Positions 1-8,200 of a stretch of 64,000 bases of DNA are shown here, piece after piece (the first letter of the stretch is position 1; each line of letters starts with the position of its first letter). A model generated the notes under the pieces. That model searched no databases. It was not told where the DNA came from and worked only from the letters and a program-made list of their open reading frames with translations. The position numbers and the translations under genes are program-made. Source of the stretch: an uncultured Eubacteriales bacterium (GTDB lineage Bacteria > Bacillota > Clostridia > Oscillospirales > Acutalibacteraceae); NCBI GenBank assembly GCA_900540235.1, contig UQEY01000004.1, positions 33,805 to 97,804 on the forward strand, read 5' to 3'.

Positions 1-541
1 TACAAATCTAAAGGTTAAATCAAAGACAAATACGACCATTACTTTTACATGGAAAAAACAAGACGGTGTTGATTATTATAATATTTATAAGTACGATTCA
101 AATTCCAATTCTTATATCCATATTGCTTCAACTGATGGAAATGTTAATAATATAAAAATTTCCAAACTTCCTGAAGGCACATATTTCAGATTTAAAGTTA
201 CTGCTGTTGCTAACGGTGAAGAAGGCTCAAAAAGTGAGCCTTGTAAGGTTGTAACTAACCCAAGAAAGGTTCAAACCAAACTTGCTAAAAGTAATAAGAA
301 AAAGAAGATAACATTCAAATGGAAAAAGACAACCGGTACCGGCTATCAATACCAATGGTCAACAAGTAAGAACTTTAAAAAGAATTTTTTGACTAAAACA
401 ACCAAGAAAACAAATGTAACCATTTCTACTTCTCAAAGTAAAAAGACTTATTATGTTCGTGTAAGAGCATATAAAACTCATTCAAACGGAACTAAGTATT
501 ACGGCAAGTGGTCAAATGTAAAAAAAGTAAAAGTTAAATAA
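1..541 (+). CDS. C-terminal part of a secreted fibronectin type III protein (5' end outside window)
   Basis: The frame is open from the window edge (first full codon at base 2) to TAA at 539-541, about 179 codons. It reads as two lysine-rich fibronectin-III-like repeats. Each has a tryptophan strand (FTWKK, FKWKK), and the end is typical of the family (YYVRVRAYK then GKWSNVKKVKVK). Repeats of this kind occur at the C-terminus of large cell-surface or secreted proteins of gut Clostridia, where they act as spacers or carbohydrate- or protein-binding modules. The N-terminal part, which would define the function, is not in the window. The secreted protein at 31392-33074 carries related repeats. 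A bidirectional terminator follows immediately. Confidence 0.8.
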   Translation, partial: TNLKVKSKTNTTITFTWKKQDGVDYYNIYKYDSNSNSYIHIASTDGNVNNIKISKLPEGTYFRFKVTAVANGEEGSKSEPCKVVTNPRKVQTKLAKSNKKKKITFKWKKTTGTGYQYQWSTSKNFKKNFLTKTTKKTNVTISTSQSKKTYYVRVRAYKTHSNGTKYYGKWSNVKKVKVK

Positions 542-544
542 GAA

Positions 545-587
545 AAAAGCACATCAATAGCTTTTAGCCGTTGATGTGCTTTTACTT
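545..587. terminator. Bidirectional intrinsic terminator between convergent genes
   Basis: A 13-bp perfect stem (545-557 with 571-583) has a 13-nt loop. It is preceded by an A-run and followed by a T-rich stretch, so it can stop transcription from both sides: the fibronectin-type gene on the plus strand and the AraC-type regulator on the minus strand. Confidence 0.85.
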
Positions 588-1883
588 TTATAATTCTTTT
601 AAAAATCTTATTTGCTCTTTTTCGTTGGTGTATCCGAGTTTTCGGTAAAACTCGTGTGCATCTTTTCTTGAATATCCTGAATTAACTCTGATTTTTGTAA
701 TGCCTATTGACTTTGCCCAATCTTCAACCTCATTAATAAGCTTTGTGCCTATTTTATGATTTCTGTATTCTTTTGAAACAGCTAAGCCTAAAAAGTTAAT
801 GAGCGATTCAAAATATAGCGGTTTGTAAACCTCTGCGTGTAAATACCCGACAATTATACCGTCGTAATCAGCAACAAAAACTCGCTCGTTTTTGTCGTTA
901 AGTTCTTCAAGCCTTTGCTTAACTAACTTCTCATCGCAGTTATAACCTAAGTCGTCACAACTTATTTTGCAAATATCTCTGTAATCTTTAACTTTTGCAT
1001 TGCGAATTTTTAACCTGTTTTCGTCAAATTTAATTTCATTTTTTTCAATTAACGGAACATAAATCTCATAATATCTGTTTTTTCTTCTAAGTTCTCTATC
1101 AGTTTCAAGATGAAATACTTCAATAATATATTCTTTTTTTATATTATAATTTGAAGAAGGCAGCCAAGAGTTAAAAATCAAATCGTGAATTTTTGGGAGT
1201 TCAATTCCTGCATATCCGCCTTTGTCAGTAGTGAAAACTGCATATTTACCGCCTTTTATTTTAAGCGTTTTAAGGTTATCAAAATCGGTATCTTCTTTTT
1301 TTCTTGCAATGGAATATTTACCGTTGTCAAAAATGCCGTACCAAATTCCGTCATAGCCGTTGCAAATCTTTTCAGGACAATGTTTATTGTCAAGTGACCA
1401 CATAGTATTTTCCTGTTCAAATCTGTTACAGGCTTGGCAGTTGAAGTTTTCAGTTAACCCATATACTTCAAATTCTTCAATTTCTTCGATTTTAAAATTG
1501 ATTTTTTGAGCACCTTTTACATTGATTTCAAACCTTGCAGGCGGGAACAGATTAACCCGGCAGTTTTTGCTTTTTGCTTGTGTTGGTGAAACATTGTGCT
1601 GAGAAGTAAAAGCTTTGCAAAATGAATCGTAACTGTTAAAGCCATATTTAAAAGCAATATCCGTTATACTCTCATCGCTGTTTTGCAAGTCGTAAACTGC
1701 AAGTGAAAGACGCCTTTTTCTAATGTATTCTTTAGCTGTCATATTAAGCATAGATGTAAAGAAACGATTAAAGTTGCCGGCGCTTTGATTTGTTATTAGT
1801 GCAAGAGTATTGATGTCTATGTCGCTACAAATGTTTTCTTCAATATAGTTGCACGCCTCGTTAAGTTCATTTAGTATATTCAT
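588..1883 (-). CDS. AraC-family regulator with GyrI-like effector domain fused to a GNAT acetyltransferase
   Basis: The protein has 431 residues and three modules. An AraC-type double helix-turn-helix (about 3-105) contains the typical second-helix pattern SITDIAFKYGFNSYDSFCKAF. A GyrI/Rob-like small-molecule-binding domain (about 110-275) ends in YEIYVPL. A GNAT domain (about 290-431) has the acetyl-CoA loop RNHKIGTKLI and a C-terminal FYRKLGY. The start at 1883 is chosen because gaggtg lies 7 bp upstream; the frame extends 16 codons further without a better site. A TATAAT sits at 1903-1908 on the minus strand. AraC plus GyrI is common, but the C-terminal acetyltransferase is unusual. The effector is unknown. 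The neighbouring sugar symporter, upstream on the same strand, is a possible target. Family assignment is firm; function is inferred. Confidence 0.85.
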   Translation of the reverse strand: MNILNELNEACNYIEENICSDIDINTLALITNQSAGNFNRFFTSMLNMTAKEYIRKRRLSLAVYDLQNSDESITDIAFKYGFNSYDSFCKAFTSQHNVSPTQAKSKNCRVNLFPPARFEINVKGAQKINFKIEEIEEFEVYGLTENFNCQACNRFEQENTMWSLDNKHCPEKICNGYDGIWYGIFDNGKYSIARKKEDTDFDNLKTLKIKGGKYAVFTTDKGGYAGIELPKIHDLIFNSWLPSSNYNIKKEYIIEVFHLETDRELRRKNRYYEIYVPLIEKNEIKFDENRLKIRNAKVKDYRDICKISCDDLGYNCDEKLVKQRLEELNDKNERVFVADYDGIIVGYLHAEVYKPLYFESLINFLGLAVSKEYRNHKIGTKLINEVEDWAKSIGITKIRVNSGYSRKDAHEFYRKLGYTNEKEQIRFLKEL

Positions 1884-1963
1884 ATTTATCACCTCAATTA
1901 AGATTATATCAAAGTGATTTTGCGAGTGCACTGAATATTGGACACTGATTTTTCAGTATGATA

Positions 1964-3361
1964 TTAATCATTATTGCCATATAATTTTTCGTGGAGCTTT
2001 TTAACTTCATCTTTTGTAAGCTTATAGCAGAACGCCATAAGAACGAACATAAGTGTTAAAATAATTGCAGGAACGATAGTTGAAGCGTCATATAGTTTAG
2101 ATAATACTTCCGGTGACTGTACTGCTTGCGTACCCTTATAGCCAATTAAGCCAAGCATACCCGAAGCGCCTGCACCTGCTACTGTATGACCGAGTTTTCT
2201 TACAAATGAATATACGCTGTATGCAGTGCCTTCTTCTCTTCTGCCTGATAATAGTTCTTGATAATCTGTTACATCCATAACGAGCGCCCAAACTTCGAGC
2301 ACTAAGAATGTTTGACCTGCACCTGAGAAGAAAACAAGAATAAGAAAAGCATAAGGGTTTGTTGCAAGTGAAGTGAACCTGAAAAGAAACATAATAATAT
2401 TAATCACTGCTGCAAAACCTAAGCCTACAGCACAAATTTCTTTTTTGCCGTATTTTCTTATAAGTTTATTCATAAACGGCAAAAACAGCGCCATAGGAAG
2501 ATAGGTGCAAATGGTAACAATACTGTAAAGACCCGGCTTTTCAAAATAATTTTTGAAAAGATAGTTATATACAGTTTGGGTGTACATTTGAAATGTGATA
2601 AGAAGCATGGAAATAATGCAAATAATAATAAATGGCTTGTTTTTAAGCATTATTTTAATTGTTGCAAACAAGTTGTAATCGCTTGTTTTTTGAGTAGGAG
2701 GTAACTGTATTCTCTCTTTAGTAAGTTTGAAATGAGTAACAAAAATAATTACAGATAAAACAGCAAGCGCACCAACAGCTAACGAAAGCTTATTACCGTC
2801 AAGAATTTTTGCTTCCTGACCGTTAGCGCCTACAACTGTTGTGTAAACCATAAGCGGTAATAAAATTTGAGCCGGAAGACCGCCGATACCTGCACCGACC
2901 GACCTCCACATTGAAAGGGAAGACCTTTCAACTTCATCGTCAGTAATAACGGAAGCGAGCGAGCCGTAAGGGATGTTAACGCCTGTGTACATCATTCCGT
3001 AGAAAATATATGTAATATAAGCATAAATCAAATATTGATTATCCGATAAGCCCGGAATTTTAAAGAACATCAAAAATGCGCCCACAGCAAGAGGGAAGGA
3101 TGCCCAAAAAATATATGGTCGAAACCTGCCAAATTTGGTTGGCTTCCTCGAGTCGATAAATGCGCCCCATAGTGGGTCATTGATTGCGTCCCATATTCTT
3201 GCAACAATCATTAATACGGTTATTTTTGCCGCAGATATTCCAAGCACATCTGTATAAAACATATTAAGAAATGACGACACAAGACCGAAAGTCATTATTC
3301 CGCCCATATCGCCGAGAGCATAACCGAGTTTATCTTTTACTTTTATTCCATGCGTTTCCAT
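1964..3361 (-). CDS. GPH-family (MelB-like) sugar:cation symporter
   Basis: The predicted product has 465 residues with about 12 hydrophobic segments. Family marks of glycoside-pentoside-hexuronide symporters are visible: an N-terminal GYALGDMGG, the WDAINDPLWGAFIDS motif (about 62-76) that carries the conserved aspartates used for cation coupling, and GRFRPYIFW in the first cytoplasmic loop. It sits in the inner membrane and probably imports a glycoside or pentoside. The GH127 arabinofuranosidase 2.4 kb away suggests arabinosides, but the substrate cannot be read from sequence. The start at 3361 has aaggag 7 bp upstream and replaces a start seven codons earlier. A perfect-consensus promoter lies just upstream. 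Confidence 0.88.
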   Translation of the reverse strand: METHGIKVKDKLGYALGDMGGIMTFGLVSSFLNMFYTDVLGISAAKITVLMIVARIWDAINDPLWGAFIDSRKPTKFGRFRPYIFWASFPLAVGAFLMFFKIPGLSDNQYLIYAYITYIFYGMMYTGVNIPYGSLASVITDDEVERSSLSMWRSVGAGIGGLPAQILLPLMVYTTVVGANGQEAKILDGNKLSLAVGALAVLSVIIFVTHFKLTKERIQLPPTQKTSDYNLFATIKIMLKNKPFIIICIISMLLITFQMYTQTVYNYLFKNYFEKPGLYSIVTICTYLPMALFLPFMNKLIRKYGKKEICAVGLGFAAVINIIMFLFRFTSLATNPYAFLILVFFSGAGQTFLVLEVWALVMDVTDYQELLSGRREEGTAYSVYSFVRKLGHTVAGAGASGMLGLIGYKGTQAVQSPEVLSKLYDASTIVPAIILTLMFVLMAFCYKLTKDEVKKLHEKLYGNND

Positions 3362-3394
3362 AAATCTTCTCCTTAATATCAATAATTAACAATA

Positions 3395-3445
3395 ATATCG
3401 ATATAATAATAAAATTATTATATAAAATATACAAATATATGTCAA
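3395..3445 (-). promoter_or_regulatory. Consensus sigma-A promoter plus palindrome ahead of the GPH symporter
   Basis: On the minus strand TTGACA (3445-3440) and TATAAT (3422-3417) are separated by exactly 17 bp, an exact match to the sigma-A consensus. The perfect palindrome ATATCGATAT (3395-3404) lies at the expected start of transcription. A regulator bound there would block so strong a promoter, so the palindrome is a candidate operator. The promoter is well supported; the operator role is inferred. Confidence 0.75.
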
Positions 3446-3522
3446 TTATTAATTAAGGAATATTGTATAAACTATTGTTCGGTGGCTTTACTATTTTAAA
3501 TAACATTGAATGAAAAGATTTT

Positions 3523-3549
3523 CGTAGGGGCGAACTGTGTTCGCCTTTT
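3523..3549. repeat. Short GC-richer hairpin resembling a dispersed intergenic repeat
   Basis: A 7-bp perfect stem with a 3-nt loop (3529-3535 with 3539-3545) is embedded in GTAGGGGCGAAC...GTTCGCC and followed by TTTTA. It is clearly GC-richer than its surroundings. From memory, short palindromes starting GTAGGGGCG are scattered through intergenic regions of gut Clostridia; this cannot be checked here. On the plus strand it could also act as a weak terminator. The rest of the 3383-3595 gap shows nothing besides the symporter promoter. Confidence 0.45.
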
Positions 3550-3595
3550 ATTCATAATCATTAACTGCCATTAATTTGATTTGCATAGTTTTTTT

Positions 3596-4147
3596 CTATA
3601 AATTGAATTTCTTTTTAATTATTTGTGCTGTATCCTTTGCAGACAGATTAGAGTTATCTATTTTTATATAATTGTCAAAAGTTATTTCATTTTCATAGCT
3701 TACCATACGGTGTGTGTTGTCATCGTGAATAAGCAATTTGTCAGAAAATTCAATATTTCTTTTTGACGGTTTATTATTCAACCTGTTTTCTGTTTTATTT
3801 CTTTCAAGTCTTATTTTTTGAGGTGCAACAAGTTCTACATAGTAAAAATCAGTGCCATATGGTTTAAATATATTTTTTATATTCTCTGTATTTTCCCAAT
3901 CTTCTTTGCAATCAAATGCCCACATAAAAGTGAAAATCAAGCCGTATTTGTTTGATTTTGCAAATTCTTTAAACACGGACTCACGAAATTCTTTTATAAC
4001 AGTTTCATTAAATTCACCAAATACTTCGAGAACCGGTTCAATACTCATATGATTATGAAATAATCGTAAATCTGTAATTTTTGTAAGTTCTTGACCAACA
4101 GTCATTTTTCCTACTGCTGCGTTTCCAAATAAAAATACTAATTTCAT
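3596..4147 (-). CDS. P-loop kinase-like ATPase of unknown substrate
   Basis: The product has 183 residues. The N-terminus carries a Walker A motif, GNAAVGKMTVG (about 8-18). The usual Ser/Thr after the lysine is Met with Thr next, a variant (GK-L/M-TV) I associate with one family of shikimate-kinase-like proteins. FHNHMSIEPV follows at about 30-39. An arginine-rich lid region (about 113-130) resembles nucleotide and small-molecule kinases. It is cytoplasmic and the phosphate acceptor is unknown. The ATG at 4147 has aggag 8 bp upstream. No promoter lies between the gene and the terminator at 4171-4203, so its mRNA probably comes by read-through of that terminator from the promoter at 4345-4373. 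Confidence 0.7.
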   Translation of the reverse strand: MKLVFLFGNAAVGKMTVGQELTKITDLRLFHNHMSIEPVLEVFGEFNETVIKEFRESVFKEFAKSNKYGLIFTFMWAFDCKEDWENTENIKNIFKPYGTDFYYVELVAPQKIRLERNKTENRLNNKPSKRNIEFSDKLLIHDDNTHRMVSYENEITFDNYIKIDNSNLSAKDTAQIIKKKFNL

Positions 4148-4158
4148 ATTCTTTTCTC

Positions 4159-4203
4159 CTAAATAAAAAATACCCCGTTGATGATATGTTCACCAACGGG
4201 GTA
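4159..4203 (-). terminator. Intrinsic terminator between a 32-codon ORF and the kinase gene
   Basis: On the minus strand a 10-bp perfect stem (4203-4194 with 4180-4171) is followed directly by TTTTTTATTT. It ends the small-ORF transcript and lies only about 24 bp before the kinase start, in the position of an attenuator. Confidence 0.85.
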
Positions 4204-4216
4204 ATAATGATAGTTG

Positions 4217-4315
4217 TTAACTATGATATTCCGAAAATGAACACAGCAAACTAAATCTATACGCTCTGCGCATAGACATATACATTCTGTTGAGTTCTAA
4301 ATTCTTTGTAAACAT
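4217..4315 (-). CDS. 32-codon small ORF, possible leader peptide or small protein
   Basis: It starts at ATG 4315 and ends with TAA at 4217-4219, encoding 32 residues. The product is basic and rich in Met, Arg and Tyr (core NRMYMSMRRAYRFS). The case for expression is contextual: a consensus promoter at 4345-4373, a ribosome binding site (gaaagga, about 6 bp before the ATG) and an intrinsic terminator 14 bp after the stop make a self-contained unit of about 165 nt. A 6-bp hairpin (ATAGTT/AACTAT) spans the stop codon. I do not recognise the peptide. It could be a leader peptide controlling read-through into the kinase gene, a free small protein, or the decoy of a regulatory RNA. Confidence 0.6.
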   Translation of the reverse strand: MFTKNLELNRMYMSMRRAYRFSLLCSFSEYHS

Positions 4316-4344
4316 AGCGTAATCCTTTCAGTAATTATTAATTT

Positions 4345-4373
4345 ATCCTAACATAATAAGTTTTTTGTGTCAA
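4345..4373 (-). promoter_or_regulatory. Sigma-A promoter for the small-ORF unit
   Basis: On the minus strand TTGACA (4373-4368) and TAGGAT (4350-4345) have a 17-bp spacer. The -35 box overlaps the stop codon of the MATE gene, so the promoter starts a new transcription unit inside the end of that gene. Confidence 0.75.
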
Positions 4374-5731
4374 GTATTGCTTTTTGATTTGGTTTTAAGT
4401 TTTTTAACTGTCGGTACTACTAAGAAAATTGTGAGAACAAATGACAAAATGTCGGCAACAGGTTGGGCGAGGGCAATGCCGGTGATATCAAACATTCTTG
4501 GCAAAATTAAAATTGCGGGAATATAGAATATACCTTGCCTTGCAAGCGCTAATATTGTTGCTTTGCCCGATATTCTAAGCGACTGCATAAGCATATTTGA
4601 TGCTGTGCAAAAACCGGTTACAAGCATTGCGAAACTTTGGTATCTTAACGCTTTTGCTCCGATAGTAATTACATCTGTATCATCTCTGAAAACTGCGATA
4701 AGTTGCGGTGCAAAAATAAAACCGATAATTGAAAATACAGTGATTATTATTGTAGTAACGACTGCTAAAAATTTATAACCGTCATAAACTCTTTTGTAAT
4801 TCTTAGCACCAAAATTAAAACTGCATACCGGTTGATATCCCTGACCGTAACCAATTACAACAGCCATACCGAGGAACATTACTCGGTTATAAACGCTCAT
4901 ACCTGCAATAACAGCGTCACCGAAAGGAGCACAGGCAAAGTTCATAGCTATATTTGCAACAGTGCCTATTCCTTGCCTTGCAAGTGACGGTAAACCGTTT
5001 TTAAATATGGTTAAATATACTTTAGCCGTTGGTTTAAAACGCTTGATACTCAGTCTGATATTATCATTCTTAAATGTGCCGAAATAAAGTATAAAAAAGC
5101 TGACTATTTGACCTATTACGGTTGCAAGCGCCGCACCTGCCACTTCAAGTTTAAATGTAAAAATAAAAAGCGGGTCAAGTGCAATGTTTATTATACTGCC
5201 TGTAAGTATGCCTATCATTGAATAAAGTGCACTGCCTTGATATCTGAGCTGATTGTTAAGCACAAATGAGCCGAGAATAAAAGGTGAGCCGAGCAAAATA
5301 TATTTTAAATAAGTTGATGCATATTCAATAGTGGTTTTGGTTGCACCAAGTAAAAGCGCAATGTTGTTTGAAAAAAATAAACCGATGACTGCTAAAATTA
5401 TTCCGACAAATATGACAGTGAAAAAAGCAACATTGGCATAAATTTGCGCATCATCTTTCTTCTTTTCACCGAGAAGTGTACTTACCATAATTCCACTGCC
5501 GTTTCCGAGGAAAAAGCCGATAGCCTGAAGAAGCGTCATTATTGAAAATACTATTCCTACCGAAGCAACGCTTTGCGTATTGATTTTGCCTACAAAAAAG
5601 CTGTCAGCCATATTGTAAATTGCCGATACAAGCATTGAAAGAATCGTGGGTATTGCAAGCGAAGAAATTAAGCCTTTAACAGGTGCATTTGCAAGTTTGT
5701 CATATTTATCTTTATATTTCTTTCTTTTCAT
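4370..5731 (-). CDS. MATE-family multidrug/sodium antiporter
   Basis: The product has 453 residues with about 12 membrane helices in two similar halves, the MATE architecture. The N-terminal PVKGLISSLAIPTILSMLVS and MADSFFVGKI and the later GYGQGYQPVCSFNFGAK are typical of the clostridial MepA-like branch. It would export cationic drugs or metabolites using an ion gradient. The ATG at 5731 lies 4 bp after the stop of the arabinofuranosidase gene with only a weak aaagag site, so it is probably translationally coupled. Nothing indicates the natural substrate. Its co-transcription with a glycosidase is odd for a drug pump. Confidence 0.88.
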   Translation of the reverse strand: MKRKKYKDKYDKLANAPVKGLISSLAIPTILSMLVSAIYNMADSFFVGKINTQSVASVGIVFSIMTLLQAIGFFLGNGSGIMVSTLLGEKKKDDAQIYANVAFFTVIFVGIILAVIGLFFSNNIALLLGATKTTIEYASTYLKYILLGSPFILGSFVLNNQLRYQGSALYSMIGILTGSIINIALDPLFIFTFKLEVAGAALATVIGQIVSFFILYFGTFKNDNIRLSIKRFKPTAKVYLTIFKNGLPSLARQGIGTVANIAMNFACAPFGDAVIAGMSVYNRVMFLGMAVVIGYGQGYQPVCSFNFGAKNYKRVYDGYKFLAVVTTIIITVFSIIGFIFAPQLIAVFRDDTDVITIGAKALRYQSFAMLVTGFCTASNMLMQSLRISGKATILALARQGIFYIPAILILPRMFDITGIALAQPVADILSFVLTIFLVVPTVKKLKTKSKSNT

Positions 5732-5735
5732 TTTT

Positions 5736-7669
5736 TCACTCTTTAACTCTTAAATAAACGCACATCTCGTTTTCACCTCTGTTAGCCCAAGTGTGGTAGG
5801 GGATGAGATGAAGTTGGCATTTTTTATATTCTTTTTCTTTATATTCAAAATAAAGCGATGTATCTTCTTTTTCTCTAAAGCCGTCTGCCGTGATTGTTAA
5901 ATCTTTGTTTACGATAAAATTAGTTTTTGCGCTGATTGATAACATTTGCAAATTTATACCGTTGTCAATTTCTTCCAAGCAGTATACTACCGGTCCACGC
6001 ATTACGGCAACTTTGCCTATATTATCTCTTACTTCGTTCGAGCAAGCTATTAATTTAGGCTTAATGTCAAAATCAATATTTAAACTTGTATCATTAATTA
6101 TTTCAATGTAAGCATAACCGTCAATGACATTATAACTTTTGTCAATAATGTAATTATTGCACCAACCCGGTATCCTTACGGCTAAAGTAAAAGACTTTTT
6201 AGCTTTTATGTCTAAACTTACTTTGCCGCTGTTAATATAGTCTGATTTAATGGTGATATCGGCTTTGTCTGTAGTTATCTTTCCGCTTATAAATAAATGA
6301 ACAAATATATTTTCTTTATTTTCACTGTAGCAGTACTCGTTAAGCGAAGAAATAAGCCTTGCTAAATTCGGCGGGCAACAAGCACAGCCAAACCATTTTT
6401 GCCTTGTCGGTTTAATATGCTTTTTTCTTTCGTCTTTATTTGAAGCTTTTGGCAATACCTCGAGTGGGTTAACATAAAAGAATGATTTTCCGTCCTCACT
6501 CATACCACTCAAAACAGTGTTATATAACGCTCGTTCCATAACATCTGCATAATTGCTTTTAGGCTTAATTTGAAGCATTCTTTTGGCAAAAAACATCAGT
6601 CCGATAGACGCACAGGTTTCGTTATATGCTAAGTCATTTGGCAAATCATAATTGTAACTGAAAGCTTCTCCGATTGATGTTGAACCTATGCCACCGGTAA
6701 TATACATTTTCTTTTGCTCAATATTATTCCAAATGTTTTCGCAGGCAGTGTATAACTTCTCGTTGCCTTTTTCTTTTGCAACATCTGCCATACCTGAATA
6801 TAAATATACCCCTCTTACTGCGTGACCGACTGCTTCTTTTTGCTCAAAAACAGGTAAATGTGCTTGGTTATATTCATAATCTAAACTGTTATCGGTTCTA
6901 TTGTAATTTCTCTCAATGTCAAAATAATACGGTTTTGTACCTCGCTGCTTTATAAAAAATTCAGCACAGTCAAGATATTTTTTATTATTTGCAGTTTTAT
7001 ATAATTTAACCATTGCAAGTTCCGCAATTTCGTGACCGGGATATCCTTTTTTGCCGCTTTGGTTAAATGTATTGCAAATTAAATCTGCAAATTTAACGGC
7101 AGCGTTTAACAGTTTATCCTTGCCGGTGGTGTTAAAGTATGCCACTGCTGCTTCAGTAAGATGACCGAAGCAGTAAAGCTCGTGCCTGTCTTTTAAATTA
7201 GTGAAAATTTTTGACGGGTCGTTAATAATATAAAGGGTGTCGAGATAGCCACTGTCAAGTTGAGCCGAGCATATTAAATCAATGATTTCGTCACATTTGC
7301 TTTCAAGTTTTTCATCCGGCGTGTTTGAAAGGAATAAGCAACAGCTTCTATCCACTTGTAAACATCACTGTCTTGAAAACACCAGCCTAAAAACGAATTT
7401 TTGTCGCATTCATTTTCTTTATATTCCCATTTATCAACAGGATATATATTTACTTTTTCATTTGATTTGATTTTTTTTACAACTTCACTTGCTTTTTTAA
7501 AATTTTCAAGGCAGTAGCTCTTAGGCGCACCGTCAATTTTGTCATTGAGCGCTTTAAGTTGATACGGTATCATTTCATTTCTTACAAGCTCAATATATTT
7601 ATTCCAAAATTCATCGTCAATCTTGCTTCTTTTATTATTAATAAAATTGTTGAATTGTTTTTTATCCAT
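5736..7669 (-). pseudogene. GH127 beta-L-arabinofuranosidase interrupted by a single-base frameshift
   Basis: Two overlapping frames join into one GH127 (DUF1680) protein of about 640 residues. The N-terminal frame (from ATG 7669, with ggag 7 bp upstream) ends in YKWIEAVAYS; the downstream frame resumes with SNTPDEKLESKCDE. Family members read continuously across this point. Adding one C in the CC at 7331-7332 (GG on the plus strand) restores the frame. The active-site features of HypBA1-type enzymes are intact: the acid/base Glu in IGEAF, the zinc ligands Glu and Cys in NETCAS (near 6610-6620) and GCACCPPN with the nucleophile Cys (near 6370-6393). It would remove beta-linked L-arabinofuranose from arabino-oligosaccharides in the cytoplasm. 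The break may be a real recent mutation or an assembly error; conserved codons on both sides favour a recent event or an error. Confidence 0.85.
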
Positions 7670-7683
7670 AGTTTTCTCCAAAA

Positions 7684-7722
7684 AAATAATGCACTCAAAG
7701 TTTTGCCTTTAAGTGCATTTTA
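7684..7722. terminator. Intrinsic terminator, mainly for the minus strand
   Basis: The stem 7688-7700 with 7707-7719 (13 bp, one mismatch or wobble) is followed on the minus strand by ATTTTTTT. It ends the transcript of the small membrane protein at 7747-8073 before the GH127 gene. The plus-strand side has only a weak T-run. Confidence 0.75.
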
Positions 7723-7746
7723 TCATATTATTAGATTTTTTCAATA

Positions 7747-8073
7747 TTATGCGGCATAATCATTTGAATTTGCGGCAATTTTAACCATATCAATACCGCT
7801 AAAGCTTCTAAATGATTTTTCTACTCTTTCTAAATGTCTTTTCTCAAATTCCTGCTGTTGCTTTTTCTTCTTTTTGTTTTTATCTTCAATAAGAAAAAAT
7901 ACAGTGCCGACTGCTAACAAAATTGCAACATCAAGCGCAAAAAATATCTTCATTTCATTTGATGTGAGTGTTTTGAAAAGATTGAATGTTAAAGCAGTAA
8001 TGCCGAAGCCTGCAAAAAGAGTAACTGTAGTGATAAATAAACCTTTGAGTAATTTTTTAATTGAATTTTTCAT
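7747..8073 (-). CDS. Small two-helix membrane protein of unknown function
   Basis: The product has 108 residues. Two hydrophobic helices (about 12-32 and 40-62) are followed by a lysine- and glutamine-rich stretch (KNKKKKKQQQEFEKR) that probably forms a charged cytoplasmic coiled tail to the C-terminus. The start is secure: aaggaggt lies 9 bp upstream. I recognise no family. It is a monocistronic unit with a terminator downstream and an inverted repeat upstream at 8151-8168 that could be an operator. Confidence 0.6.
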   Translation of the reverse strand: MKNSIKKLLKGLFITTVTLFAGFGITALTFNLFKTLTSNEMKIFFALDVAILLAVGTVFFLIEDKNKKKKKQQQEFEKRHLERVEKSFRSFSGIDMVKIAANSNDYAA

Positions 8074-8150
8074 TATGAAAAACCTCCTTCGTTTGATTAC
8101 AAACTCATTTTAACAAAAACAAATTTATATTCAATAGGAGATAAAAGCAG

Positions 8151-8168
8151 AGTACCTATAATGGTACT
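8151..8168. promoter_or_regulatory. Inverted repeat AGTACC-N6-GGTACT, candidate operator
   Basis: A perfect 6+6 bp palindrome surrounds TATAAT, about 80 bp upstream of the small membrane protein gene (minus strand) and about 35 bp past the 3' end of the MocR gene. A palindrome centred on a -10-like hexamer suits a repressor site. No good -35 is placed with it on either strand, so the assignment is tentative. Confidence 0.35.
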
Positions 8169-8200
8169 AATGAAACAAGTGTTCTAAAATTGTTTGACAA

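Noticed and set aside
1944..1957. Hairpin ACTGA/TCAGT between the symporter and AraC genes as a terminator
   Set aside because: Only five base pairs and no T-run.
4171..4315. An antiterminator alternative to the terminator before the kinase gene
   Set aside because: I looked for a leader segment able to pair with the 5' arm of the terminator and found none, so classical attenuation is not claimed.
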